Position numbers and translations under genes: made by a program | In this document: positions 10,442 to 20,420 of the stretch, one piece after another | Layout of the letters: each line of letters begins with the position of its first letter | How positions within the stretch are numbered: the stretch's first letter is position 1 | Notes under the pieces: generated by a model | The model's input: only the letters and a program-made list of their open reading frames with translations | What the model was told of the DNA's origin: nothing | The model's database searches: none | Assembly: GCA_963969495.1 (NCBI GenBank) | Contig: OZ018333.1 | Coordinates: 18,197,937-18,261,936 of the forward strand | From: Ceratothoa steindachneri | Taxonomy: Eukaryota > Arthropoda > Malacostraca > Isopoda > Cymothoidae | Direction of reading: 5' to 3' | DNA length: 64,000 bases

Positions 10442-11910
10442 CTAGTGTTTCTGGGTGACGTTCTTTTTTCTCCCATTCTTCTTTTTCCTGAACTCAGCGT
10501 TCGAGATTTGCTCGCAGGTACTGTTATGTAGAGTAACATTTTGTGCGAGCAGGGCCTCTTCCACTGTTCCAGGATCCACTTCGTAGTCGTACTCCCATTT
10601 GTATATTTCGGATTTTATTCCTTGGAAGATACTCCTGGTTTCCATTTCCTCGGGGAAAGGGAATTGATCGCAGGCGTATATTTTGAGGTTTATATTGTTC
10701 GCCCGCAATCTCTTGACTCTCTTTTTTTCCCTTCTCTTCCTAGAATTTTGTTGCTTCTGAGTCTGAGGAATCTGATGATTCCGAGGAACTGTTTGTGTCC
10801 GAGTTGTCTTGTTCTGCTGTGTTTACTTTACTCTGGGTGGGCGCAGGAGTTTAGGCCTCGACTGCTTTCTTTCTTTCATTCTTATTTGTCTGTTTGCTAG
10901 TTTTTACATGCTCTGCTGTTTGTTGCTCTTTCGGAGCCATCTGCAGATGCAGTACATCCCCACAAGGGGGGTTGTCCGGGAACCACATCTGTTCCATCCC
11001 GTTCTTTGCCAGCATCTGGTTCAGGACTGTCGCGAATGTGCCCGGGCGAGCCAGGTTCATGACGTGCGCATGAAGGATGCACGTCTTGATTTTAGTGGAG
11101 CCCTCGTTCTCAATTTGAGGTATGTCTTTTTGGCGTCCACCTCCGAGATGGCTGCCTTTGCTGCTTGGGCGTAGGACGTGTTTGCTCTACGCGTCTCTTC
11201 GTTTCTCTTGGTTTCTTGCTTTTTCCTCATTATTTCCTTCTTAGCGGGGCATGACATGGCCATAGTCCTATATCCCTGTCCGCAGCTCACGCACTTCTCT
11301 GCATTGCTGTTGCAATTATGCCAATTGTGCCCCTTCTGGCTGCATTTAGAGCACGTCTCTTGCGGCTCTTTGCAGTCTTTGGTGGCGTGCGACTCCATCC
11401 TGTAGCATTTGAAGCAGAATTGGACCGGAGTATATTCTCCTTTTTCAACCTGCTCCCCGCTAATTTTGGCGTTGAACATAAGAAGGCCTTGTTCAGTTGC
11501 CTTTTGTGCCATGGCAGTCTCCGCGAAGACCACCTTGAACACATGGGTGTACTCGCCACCGTCCCTCCTGTTCTTGAATTTTATTACTTCGGCTACCTTG
11601 GCCAAGGCTTGCCGAAGCTGAATCTCCTCTCTTATTTCATCTGCGGAATGTTACTATGGGTCGATACGACGGCATACCACGCTCCTGTGGGCCAGGATCT
11701 GTGGGGGTACTGCTGGCTGCAGCCCTATGCCTCGTAGGACCTCAACTGCCTTCTCTTTTGTTATCTCCTCTATATCTTTTTCTTTTTCGCATATCGCGAT
11801 GTAACCAGAGGGTATGTCTAGTAGCCTCACCATGGCAATGCCTAACTTGCCATACACGACCTCGAAAACGGATTCTCTGCTAGGCTTGTGCTGCCCGTCG
11901 ACGGGGAGGG
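10442..11910 (-). pseudogene. LINE B1 ORF1 (Gag) with CCHC zinc knuckles
   Basis: This is the RNA-binding Gag that precedes ORF2. The N-terminal part reads RLLDIPSGYIAICEKEKDI (about 11830-11770) and, after a stop near 11654, EEIQLRQALAKVAEVIK. Three knuckles follow: CFKCYRMESHATKDC, CSKCSQKGHNWHNC, and CVSCGQGYRTMAMSC. In the third, the usual His is Tyr. The C-terminal part, after a frame change near 11060, reads NLARPGTFATVLNQML and PGTVEEALLAQNVTLHN, ending in TAG at 10442-10444. At least two frame breaks make it non-functional as it stands. The start is inferred from the edge of similarity, not from a clear ATG. Confidence 0.82.
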
Positions 11911-12452
11911 AAGGTTGTGATGGTTCCTAAGTTTTGTATATATTAATATTTTTTGTATATATCTATAGCTGCATGATTTAGTTCTTGACAAGCCTTGATT
12001 GGTGATATCCTTGTTTGTGGACGCAATCCTCTGGATGTAGTTTTCTTGGGAGTTTGGGTGCCTTAAAAAAGAGGCCGTTTGACTCTGATGACCTATGATG
12101 GGCCCTTGTGGCTTTTGTCATCTGTTATATTATATTGTGGGGGACTTTGATTTTGTCTTCCCCTGGCGATGGTGCTTTTTGTGGGTGGGTTTTGATGGAT
12201 GCGGATGACCTTTGATAGGCCCTTGTGGCTTTTATCATCCGTGAAATTATGTTATGTTATGTTATGATGTAGTTTTTGTTATCGTTTCTTGTGTTCTTCG
12301 TACTTACGTACTATCTTATTGTTATTTTTTCTTCTTCTTGTTTATTTTTGTAGTCTTCTTGGGTTGAGATTATCTTGTTCGGTTTTTTAATCTAATTCGG
12401 TTAGTTATTTCCATTGCCGGTTGTCATTTTGGTCGAGATTTGTTTCGTATTC
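11911..12452 (-). other. Probable 3' UTR of LINE A2, with short repeats
   Basis: This is non-coding DNA between the B1 Gag and the A2 stop codon. A ~38-bp phrase with core GGCCCTTGTGGCTTTT is present twice (about 12089-12127 and 12204-12243). A short TTATG array sits at about 12248-12268. The region is in the right place to be the 3' UTR of A2, but the GGCTTGAACGCC motif was not found in it. Confidence 0.4.
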
Positions 12453-12870
12453 TTATGCATAAAACGGGACAACTTCTCCAAGCTTGCTGGCCCTGCTAGG
12501 GAATCTTGCATAGCATGGATTCCGTTGATTTTCTTTTAAGAGTGCTCTGATCTTGTTGGTGTATTGGATGTTATTTTTTTTCTTTCATGGCTTCTGCTCT
12601 TGCTTTTAGTAGAAAGTTGGGCGGAGCGACCTCTACCACTCTATGTAGTCTTCTGCTTTCTTCCTTTCCCTTATGCGTGTGTTTGTGATGATATGCACAC
12701 ATTTGTTCTATATTCTTTGCAACTCTTTCCTTGCCGTATTTGAGACACTGAAGAGAGTTGCTGAAGGGTAGCTATATTAGAGTTGATCTTACTTTCTAAG
12801 ATCTTCGCTTTAAGTATTCGATCCGACAAGTGTTTCCTGTACCCGGAAGAAGTGATTTTCATCCCGACTA
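12453..12870 (-). pseudogene. LINE family A (copy A2), 3' part of ORF2
   Basis: The minus-strand reading starts right at the insertion point with VGMKITSSGYRKH, equivalent to LGMKITSSGYKKH at about 21800. It continues through a frame change near 12725 to NKCVHIITNTRKGKEE, LHRVVEVAPPN and ends RASKLGEVVPFYA with TAA at 12453-12455. It is the post-RT thumb and C-terminus. The 5' part of the same ORF continues at 14577 on the other side of LINE E. Confidence 0.85.
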
Positions 12871-14576
12871 AGTTGTTTGGTAGTATCGTGACAAAGAAAC
12901 TGAAGGAGTGCGATGAAAGTGAAGAAATACTTGGAGATGAGCAAAATGGATTCAGGACTGGAAGAATAGCCATAGACAATCTCTATATACTACGGAATGT
13001 AATAGAGAGGGTAAGGAAACAAGAGGATGTGCTATATGTCTGCTTTCTCGATATAGAGAAAGCCTTTGATAGAGTGGATAGAACAAAATTGTTTGCAAGA
13101 CTAAGAGACTTAGGGATGGATGTAAATATTCTAAATGTAATACAAAAAAATGTATGAAAACAACAAAGTCAAACCAAATCTGAAGGACATAGAAACAGGT
13201 TTGATGGTGAACGACATCGGGGTTAGACAACGGTGTACCATCTCTCCTAGCTTGTTCAGCTTCTTCATTGAAGAACTTTTGGGAGAGTAAAGATGGAAGG
13301 TCAAGGAGTCATGGTTGGAGATCGCATATTGACAACTCTGGGATTTTCAGACGACATAGTTCTGGTCAGTGAAACAGCAGAGGGTTTGCAGAGACTGTTG
13401 AATATGGTGTACCAGTATGGAGAAGAATTGAGAGTAAAATTTAGTAGGGGAAAGTGCAAAATAATGATATTTGGAGAATGAAGAGATGAAGGATGGATCC
13501 TAGGAACCGACATCCTAGAAGTAGTAAATGAATATAGATACTTGGGTGTGACAGTATGTAACAAGAAGGATATATTTGAGAAGCATAAGAGACAAAATGA
13601 AGTAAATATGATTAGAATAACTGGCATGTTGAGGAACATGGCAACTAAGCAAGCAAATAAGTATAAAATGATAAGGGAACTGTGGAAATGGATAGCAGTC
13701 CCAAGAAGCCTGTATGGGTATGAAGTCCTACAAAGTGACGAAGACAGAATTGGAGAGAATGGAAAAGATCCAAAATAAAGTGGCAAGAATTGCACTAGGG
13801 GCCAATCCCTATGTAGCGGTAGAGGCACTGAGAGGAGAAATGGACTGGAGTATGTATGAGGAGAGGGTGGCAAGGATGAAAGAAAACTATAAATTCAGAC
13901 TGCAAGGGATGGGAATAGAGACGTGGGCAGGCTATGTGTATACTGCCTACAATAGGACTGAGTGGTGCAAAGAGATAATGAGAGTGGATACAAAGTATGA
14001 ATTAGAAGCAATCTATAGAGGACAGCAAACGGAAAGCTGAAGCAAAAAATATTAGATGCAGGAGAAGAGGAATAAATGGCAAGAGAAGTCTGAATGTATA
14101 CAGAGACAAAAGGGAGCCTTGCATTGAAAATATGTATGATGGGAGTTTTGCAAGCAACTATTAAAGGCATGGACTGGATCCTTGGAAGTGAAGGGGCCAA
14201 CATATAGATGGAATGAAGGAGAGGACAGATGTGAATGGTGCTTATTGTGGTAGAGAGAATCTATAAAACATTTGATAGTGGAATGTGTGGGACACAGTCT
14301 CAAAAGAGAGAAATTGAAAGAAGAATTGGGAGAGAAAAGTAGGAGGAGGTGGAGAGAAGGGAAGACTATGGACTGAGTGTGGTGCTAGGATTTGAGTGTG
14401 GAAAAAAGATAGATGATAAGAGAACAAGAATAGTAAGAGCAACAAAGAAATTTTTGCAGTTTGTGTGGAAGAAGAGAAATGAACAAGGCTAATAAATTAT
14501 TTCTCTTCTCCACAGAAAAAAAATAAATGCCATATCCCGATACAAAAGGTGGCTCAACAACCTGAACCTGAACCTA
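12871..14576 (+). mobile_element. LINE family E, inserted into LINE A2
   Basis: This plus-strand insert of ~1.7 kb interrupts family A ORF2. The A2 codons ECNV (right side) and VGM (left side) join across it to give the uninterrupted order seen at 21.8 kb. It is 5'-truncated within RT and ends in a polyA-like stretch near 14514-14525 and a CCTGAA repeat at 14559-14574. The family differs from A, B, C and D in RT sequence. Confidence 0.85.
12878..14491 (+). pseudogene. LINE E ORF2 fragment (reverse transcriptase to C-terminus)
   Basis: RT blocks are readable across several frames. GDEQNGFRTGR near 12940 and VCFLDIEKAFDRVDR near 13040 come first, then GVRQRCTISPSLFS near 13220. FSDD at about 13344-13355 has the catalytic DD kept and Ala replaced by Ser. 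YLGVTV is near 13540 and RSLYGYEVL near 13710. The C-terminal part includes QNKVARIALGANPYVAVEAL and a probable Cys/His knuckle, DRCEWC followed by KHLIVEC near 14230-14285. It ends KKFLQFVWKKRNEQG with TAA near 14490. At least four frame breaks or stops are present. The dialect (DNLYILRNVIE) is unlike the other families here. Confidence 0.8.
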
Positions 14577-15411
14577 CATTGCACTCATTCGTGTAGAGAT
14601 AACGTGCATCCCCCAGTCTCACATCTGCTAAAGTTCTCATTCCCAGTAGGACAATCTTAAACTTTTCTCTGTTGGTTCGTATCTTCAATCTATTCTCGTA
14701 TTTATTAACCTTTCTGATTTCTTCCTCAGTCATGCGAGCTTGCATAGGTGCATTGCGATATCCGGCAAAGATAATTTGACTTATATCGTCGGCGAATTGA
14801 ATGTTTAGATTCAGGGATTGACGGTCTCAGGGATGTCAGCTGTATATATTGAGTACAGGGTCGGGGAGAGGTACCCGTCTTGGGGCAATCCTGCCCGCAG
14901 CGGAAAGGGAGGCCCTTCCGTGTTACCTATACTGACATATGCTGATCTCTCCATGACGTAGTCGCAGAGGATTTATACTGCATACCCCTTATCCAGACTT
15001 TATCAAAGGCTTGGATACGTCTCTGCATACGATGTCGATCTAGCTCCGATCCTTTTTCGCTTGTGCCATTTTCTCCGTGATGACACTTATTGCCATCTCG
15101 GTGCTTCTCCTTTTCCTGAAGCCATCTGCTGGTTTTTATATAGCGAGTCTTCTTCCAAGTGATCGACGAGTCTTCTGTTGAGGATTTTCTCGAAGAGTTT
15201 CCCCTCAATTTCCAGAGGGGATATTGGGTGATAGCTCTCCTTTCTCACCGGGAGTTTCCAGGTTTGGCTATAAAGATCATCTTAACCGTTCTGTAAGCGC
15301 CGGGAAAGTAGCCTACATTTAAGCAGGCATTGAAGATGTCTAACATTCCTTCCCGGACGCATCTCGGCGCTTTGATGAAGTTGCTATTGATAATATCATT
15401 TCTAGGCCGTA
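14577..15411 (-). pseudogene. LINE family A (copy A2), 5' part of ORF2
   Basis: Minus-strand reading from 15411 downwards: NDIINSNFIKAPRCVREGM, FNACLNVGYFPGAYRTVK, then a broken segment, FRKRRSTEMAISVITEKMAQA, VCRDVSKAFDKVW, ERSAYVSIGNTEGP, YLSPTLYSIYTADIP, and the intact catalytic FADD at 14785-14796 inside NIQFADDISQII. The post-catalytic MQARMTEEEIRKVNKYENRL runs to ECNV at the LINE E junction. Frameshifts occur in the finger/palm region. EN is absent, so the copy is 5'-truncated near 15411. FADD is kept here, while copy A4 has FTND. Confidence 0.85.
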
Positions 15412-15689
15412 ACTACATTAAGGCAAATGAGGCACTTGATTCAGTTAATTTTTCTGACTTTTTTTATCACCTAACTCTTAAATTTACATTTTTGTCCCAT
15501 GCTGTGAATCAATTGCGTGTTTTTATAAGTAAATCATTATCAATTATATACTATATTAATTTTGGCCTGTCTGTAAAAATGACACTGATATTTTGTTACA
15601 TTCAACAACAGACGTATTTTCCAATTATTTGACATGATAAAAATTTGACCCTGGCAGAATAACGTCCAAAATGGATTCTGAAAACATCG
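15412..15689. other. Short AT-rich spacer
   Basis: No coding or repeat signature was recognised between the 5' truncation of A2 and the next family A fragment. Confidence 0.3.
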
Positions 15690-16012
15690 AGGTACCGAAA
15701 CACACTGGCACTCATCACTGAAAAATTCTCCATAGAAATTGCAAGAGGCAAAATATTGGATTTAACGCTCCGCGATGTTGACAAAGCATATGATAAGGTA
15801 TGGGTGCCAGGAGTGAAGCTAAAGATAACTGACCTCGGTCTAAACTCAAATCTCACGCGAATCCTCTGCAGTTATCTTGCAAAGAGGAAAGCGAGAATTT
15901 CCATTAATTGTTTCACCGGGGAAGCATTCACCCGAAATGCAGAGGTCCCTCAGGGAAGGGGGTATCTCAGCCCCACGCTCTATACCGTGTATACGAGAGA
16001 CCTCTCCTAACC
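15690..16012 (+). pseudogene. LINE family A-like RT fragment (A3)
   Basis: This is a plus-strand palm segment of an A/B-type RT. It contains EKFSIEIARGK, LTLRDVDKAYDKVWVPG, LTRILCSYLAKRKARISIN and AEVPQGRGYLSPTLYTVYTRDLS, closing at TAA 16008-16010. YDKVW replaces the usual FDKVW. The reading stops just before the position of the catalytic YADD, where a SINE begins. Nothing upstream aligns to EN. Confidence 0.75.
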
Positions 16013-16023
16013 CACGGAAGCAT

Positions 16024-16215
16024 CCCGGCTAGTATAGTGGTTAGCGCGCTTGCCCGCCAACCGTTGGACGCAAGTTCGAATCTCTGTCCGAATTCTATTT
16101 AAGCTGACATTATTTACTAGGGAGGTTACCTCCGTGACTGGGCATCACGGTGGGGACGGGTAGGTAGAGCTCGTAGCCATGGCAGGCAGTCCACCTAAGA
16201 GAAGGATAACTCTGA
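16024..16215 (+). mobile_element. tRNA-derived SINE (copy 1)
   Basis: The head is tRNA-like. An A-box phrase AGTATAGTGGTTAGCGCGC (about 16032-16050) and a B-box phrase AAGTTCGAATCTC (about 16071-16083) are correctly spaced for an internal RNA polymerase III promoter. The body contains CTAGGGAGGTTACCTCCGTG and GGCATCACGGTGGGG. The same head and body occur at 27986-28165, so this is a family and not a lone tRNA relic. The 3' end is uncertain. Confidence 0.85.
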
Positions 16216-16472
16216 CTTCAAAACCTGCAGCCACAGGCATAATTTGCCTCTTCCAGAAGATCATCTGTGAGTAAGTATGATTGCGCAATGTATGTCCAAT
16301 TGTCAGACGATATCTCTCAAATTATTACCAGCGAACTACAGAACCCGAGACATATCGCGTTTGAAGTGCGATTTAGGTAAAATGTTTAATAATTAATTTT
16401 CAATATTTTGTCGAATTGTGATAGCAAACGCGGGCCGCATGTGGTCCGCGTGCCGCAGTTTACCCACCTATG
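16216..16472. mobile_element. hAT-type transposon right end
   Basis: The last ~50 bp (about 16424-16472), read in reverse complement, give CATAGGTGGGTAAACTGCGG followed by a GGCCCGC-rich stretch. This closely resembles the widespread CAGGGGTGGGCAAACTGCGG ends of hAT transposons. A short plus-strand reading just inside (YVQLSDDISQIITSELQNP, stop near 16378) could be the transposase C-terminus but was not recognised. The left end was not found. Confidence 0.55.
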
Positions 16473-17264
16473 TTTGAAAACGTCCGCTGGCTGAGGAAGA
16501 CCTACTTAATAGAAAACAGGATCTAGATATTCTAGCACCCCGCCAGAGGGCGAATGATGTAACATAGGTAATAATTCCTGCTACAACTGAAACCTGGAAT
16601 AGTACCATGCCCTTCCGACCCTAGTGGCCCAGATAAACTGGTGCTCTCTCTTGGATCAACTTTTGCATGTCTTTTAAGTCTCCCACTATCATTTCGCCTG
16701 GATAGACCCAACAAAGGGTTAAAGAGGGTGTTATACTTTCTTAAAAAAATATTCTAGCTGAGTGGGAGGCCAAGTGACAAATGAAGTTCAATGCTGATAA
16801 GTGGGATCAATCCTAGACAACAATCCCCAGCCTATGTTAAGGGGCATTATCTAGGATTGAGCTTTTTGGGGGTGAGCGGGGTTTTAGCAGCTGACATATT
16901 TGCTAGCTCCTACAAAAGTTCGTAAAAATGCAGTTGGCATTTCCCCGTCTAAGAAATTATGCATCTCGCCCCGTAAAATTCATTTGTACGACATTCCGAT
17001 ATCATTTACTCCATACTATTACTATATACGATGTACGGTTCGCTTCAACCAATCACAACCCTCTTCTGACGCATTTTAAACCAACCAATCAGTATAGACC
17101 TCCTCGTTCCTGCCTACCTCGCACTTTCAATCTTCCACTTGTGCTTTCCTACTCGTCGGACAAGGTCAGTAATAATATCGATTCTAATAATCAGCTTTAT
17201 CGAATGTCTTAAGTGTCCTGAATGTATTTCCCTCTTTTCTTTACATTTCCAGTTCCCCCTGAGG
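16473..17264. other. Unassigned DNA with an inverted repeat
   Basis: At about 16807-16862 two arms, CAATCCTAGACAACAATCCCC and (in reverse complement) CAATCCTAGATAATGCCCC, can pair. TCTAGGATTGA recurs near 17783 (as CTTAGGATTGG) and 18284. No gene was recognised. Confidence 0.4.

Positions 17265-17340
<76 letters not shown>
17265..17340. repeat. (AT)n microsatellite
   Basis: About 38 uninterrupted TA dinucleotides. The long YIYIYI reading frames over it on both strands are artefacts of the repeat. Confidence 0.98.
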
Positions 17341-17342
<2 letters not shown>

Positions 17343-18469
17343 TGCAACCACATATTCATAGATTATATCAAATTTACAATCTATATAATATTTGATTATT
17401 ACCACTTTGCTAAGCCATTCGTATGATATGTAATCATTCAATCCCTGCATATCAATTAATACCCCAATCGCAAATTCTGTATTCATTCAATCAAATCAAT
17501 TAATTCATTTACAATCATTCCTAATTCATTTACTCCAACTGTGTGTTTCCATTTTCCTCTTTACTCTATTATCCTGATGTTCTTTCATTGTTAAGTTTTA
17601 GAAATAAACTTTGTTAAATTACAATCAGATTATTGAAACTACCCAGTTACTTTAGTCACGCCCTTAGCTCGTTTTCTCTGCTCTAACGCGTTTTCATCTA
17701 TTCCTTTATTTAAAGCAAGGTTAATGACTGCTCTCTAGGCTAGCTTAGTCATTAACCAAACTCCATCATATGCTTTAGGGTCATTACTTAGGATTGGATT
17801 TTTAGATAGATAATAATAATCGATAATAAGATTAAAATGAAAATATAAAGTAAATATGATACTTATGATTGAATTTGGTTATGATAATATCGGTTAGGCT
17901 AGGTTAGCTTGGTTTAGCTAGTTTATTTGAGGTTAAGGTTAGCTTAGCTTAGGCTCTTTTAACCAACCCTAACCTAACTTAGCCCAACCTAACCTAAACT
18001 TTGTGGCAGGATCGATTCGGTTTGAAGGCATCTGAAAATTTATGCCATTCTATTTCTCTTCTTTTTTTTATCCCTTGAATTATTTTACTTGTTTGTTAAT
18101 TTAATTGGGTTTGTTTAATTTGCTTGTATAATTTTTTTTTGTTCCTTAATAAAAGTTACTTTACCGATTAGTTTTTAAATTACCAATAGGTTTCTTGGGG
18201 GTCATCAACTATGATATTTTTTTGGGTGGGGGGAGAGTCAAGTCGACAGATGGGCTCCTAAAATTAAAAAAAAAAGGGCTCAGCATCTAGGATTGAAGTT
18301 TCTTGGGAGAGATTAATTAGGAATTGGTGTTCTCGGGGGTCCGTTGCCAGGATTGATCGGATAAGTGCAAAGGTTATTCATATTAGATCAAGAAGTATTG
18401 ATTCTAATTATACAATGCCAGGAGAAGTATTAGGCGAAGTGTCAGGGGAAAAGGAACTTTGGAGTCATT
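17341..18469. other. AT-rich DNA with a GGTTAG/CTAACC-rich palindromic block
   Basis: At about 17889-18000 a run of GGTTAGGCTAGGTTAG-like words is followed by AACCCTAACCTAACTTAG-like words on the same strand, so the two halves are loosely inverted. The words resemble the arthropod TTAGG repeat but are degenerate. No gene was recognised in the rest. Confidence 0.5.
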
Positions 18470-18634
18470 GTTACCAACGACTTCCAAAGTCAACGAAGCA
18501 ATGTTACCAACGACTTCAAAAGTTAACAAACCAGTGTTAAAAACAACTTCAAAAGTTCACAAAGCAGTGTTATCAACGACTTGAGAAGTCAACAAAGCAG
18601 TGTTAACAACGACTTCAAAAGTCAACAAGCACTG
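18470..18634 (+). repeat. 33-bp minisatellite, five copies
   Basis: The unit is GTTAACAACGACTTCAAAAG followed by TCAACAAAGCAGT. Five adjacent copies are each 33 bp (the last slightly extended) with ~10-20% divergence. Because 33 is divisible by three, one plus-strand frame reads an 11-residue repeat (VTNDFKSQQSS-like) through all five units with a single stop in the second. Confidence 0.9.
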
Positions 18635-19261
18635 TCTAGCTGCTTGTAAAAGAGCACATGGAGGGTAAATGTTCGTTAAATGACAGGCTAACCCAACGCA
18701 GTTTTTAGTTGTATATTGTTAATTAACAACCTCAAATTAACTTAAGACAAGCTCCCAAACCTTGGGCAAATGCTTATTGACGCTTTAATGTTGTACATGA
18801 ATATTCTTACCAGTCATGCCGTCCGCCATGACTGCTGCCTGAACGATCGTCAACCAAAAGAGAAGATAATATCGTTCCAAGCTGTAGTCACTAGTTTTTA
18901 TTGTCCCAAGCCCTTCATGATCCAGTCTAACCCAAGGCAAAATAGTTTCTAAATTACAAAAAAAAGAAGCAAAATTAAATATGAATTGAAACAAAATCAG
19001 TTAACACAATGTCTGTCGATTCAACTTGTGGGGCTGCCCCTATACTTTTTAATGAAGTTATTTTAATTTTTAAAAAACGACAACACTTTTTGGATTTTGC
19101 CAAGAAAAAAAAACCGTCTAAATTACCCCCTCCCCTGTTTGTAATTAAAATTAAAAATGAATTATTAACAAAATAGAGGCTGGTCACTTTCCGAACATTT
19201 ACCAAATAAAGTTTTGGATTTCATTTAGCGTAACTTTGAATATTAAATCTAAGGCCATAAT
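18635..19261. other. Non-coding stretch, nothing recognised
   Basis: AT-rich DNA; no homology, repeat or RNA signature was seen. Confidence 0.3.
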
Positions 19262-19421
19262 TTTGCCCTTCTATGTACATGTCAGTCGGCAGCTGGAGTA
19301 TGCGATTCAGTCATGGTCCCCATTTCTTGTGAAGGAAAGAGAAAGATTGGAGAAAGTCCAGCATAAAGCCATTAAGATGATTTCAGAGATCCGCCATAAA
19401 TAATACAAAGATAGACCTATT
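19262..19421 (+). pseudogene. CR1-like LINE ORF2 C-terminal fragment
   Basis: The plus-strand reading YVHVSRQLEYAIQSWSPF, VKERERLEKVQHKAIKMI and SEIRHK is the conserved post-RT region of CR1-type LINEs, where LEYA.Q.WSP and LE+VQ+.A are hallmarks. It runs straight into the 67-bp satellite, whose unit encodes what normally follows a short distance downstream. Confidence 0.8.
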
Positions 19422-20420
19422 GTGGGGGGAACTGATCAAGGTTTATAAGATTGTAAAAGGTTTTGATAACGTTACCTCCGACCACTTTGTGGGGGGAACT
19501 GATCGAGGTTTATAAGATTGTAAAAGGTTTTGATAACGTTACCTTCGACCACTTTGTGGGGATAACTGATCGAGGTTTATTTGATTGTAAAAGGTTTTGA
19601 TAACATTACCTCCGACCACTTTGTGGGGGAAACTGATCGAGGTTTATAAGATTGTAAAAGGTTTTGATAACGTTACCTCCGACCACTTTGTGGGGGGAAC
19701 TGATCGAGGTTTACAAGATTATAAAAGGTTTTGATAACGTTACCTCCGACCACTTTGTGGGGGGAACTGATCGAGGTTTATAAGATTGTAAAAGGTTTTG
19801 ATAACGTTACCTCCGACCACTTTGTGGGGGGAACTGATCGAGGTTTATAAAATTGTAAAAGGTTTTGATAACATTACCTCCGACCACTTTGTGGGGGAAA
19901 CTGATCGAGGTTTATAAGATTGTAAAAGGTTTTGATAACGTTACCTCCGACCACTTTGTGGGGGGAACTGATCGAGGTTTACAAGATTATAAAAGGTTTT
20001 GATAACGTTACCTCCGACCACTTTGTGGGGGGAACTGATCGAGGTTTATAAGATTGTAAAAGGTTTTGATAACGTTACCTCCGACCACTTTGTGGGGGGA
20101 ACTGATCGAGGTTTATAAAATTGTAAAAGGTTTTGATAACGTTAACCTCCGACCACTTTGTGAGGGGAACTGATCGAGGTTTATAAGATTGTAAACGGTT
20201 TTGATAACGTTAACCTCCGATCACTTTGTGAGGGAAACTGATCGAGGTTTATAAGATTGTAAAAGGATTTGATAACGTTAACCTTCGACCACTTTTTGAG
20301 GGGAACTGATCGAGGTTTATAAGATTGTAAAAGGTTTTGATAACGTTACCTCCGACCACTTTGTGGGGGGAACTGATCGAGGTTTATAAGATTGTAAAAG
20401 GTTTTGATAACGTTACCTCC
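19422..20420 (+). repeat. 67-bp minisatellite (~15 copies) derived from a LINE ORF2 end
   Basis: The unit begins GTGGGGGGAACTGATCGAGG and contains TTTATAAGATTGTAAAAGG and TTTTGATAACGTTACCTCCG, totalling 67 bp. It is repeated head to tail about 15 times with few differences. Local variants (GTGAGGGG, GTTAACCTCC, GTGGGGATAACTG) show independent mutation and some higher-order patterning: the block with TTTACAAGATTATAAAAGG recurs every ~268 bp. In one frame each unit reads GELIEVYKIVKGFDNVTSDH, which matches the CR1-type C-terminal GDLIEVYKI region. Since 67 is not a multiple of three, the frame shifts at each unit and the array cannot encode a long repeat protein. Confidence 0.95.

Noticed and set aside
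17114..17486. Long YIYIYI open frames on both strands over (AT)n arrays
   Set aside because: They are created by the dinucleotide repeat; the same holds at 22.53-22.77 kb.
17885..18000. True telomere repeat array
   Set aside because: The TTAGG words are irregular, short and change orientation; no uniform array is present.
19422..20420. CRISPR-like array
   Set aside because: Units are contiguous 67-bp repeats without unique spacers, derived from LINE coding sequence, in a eukaryotic context.
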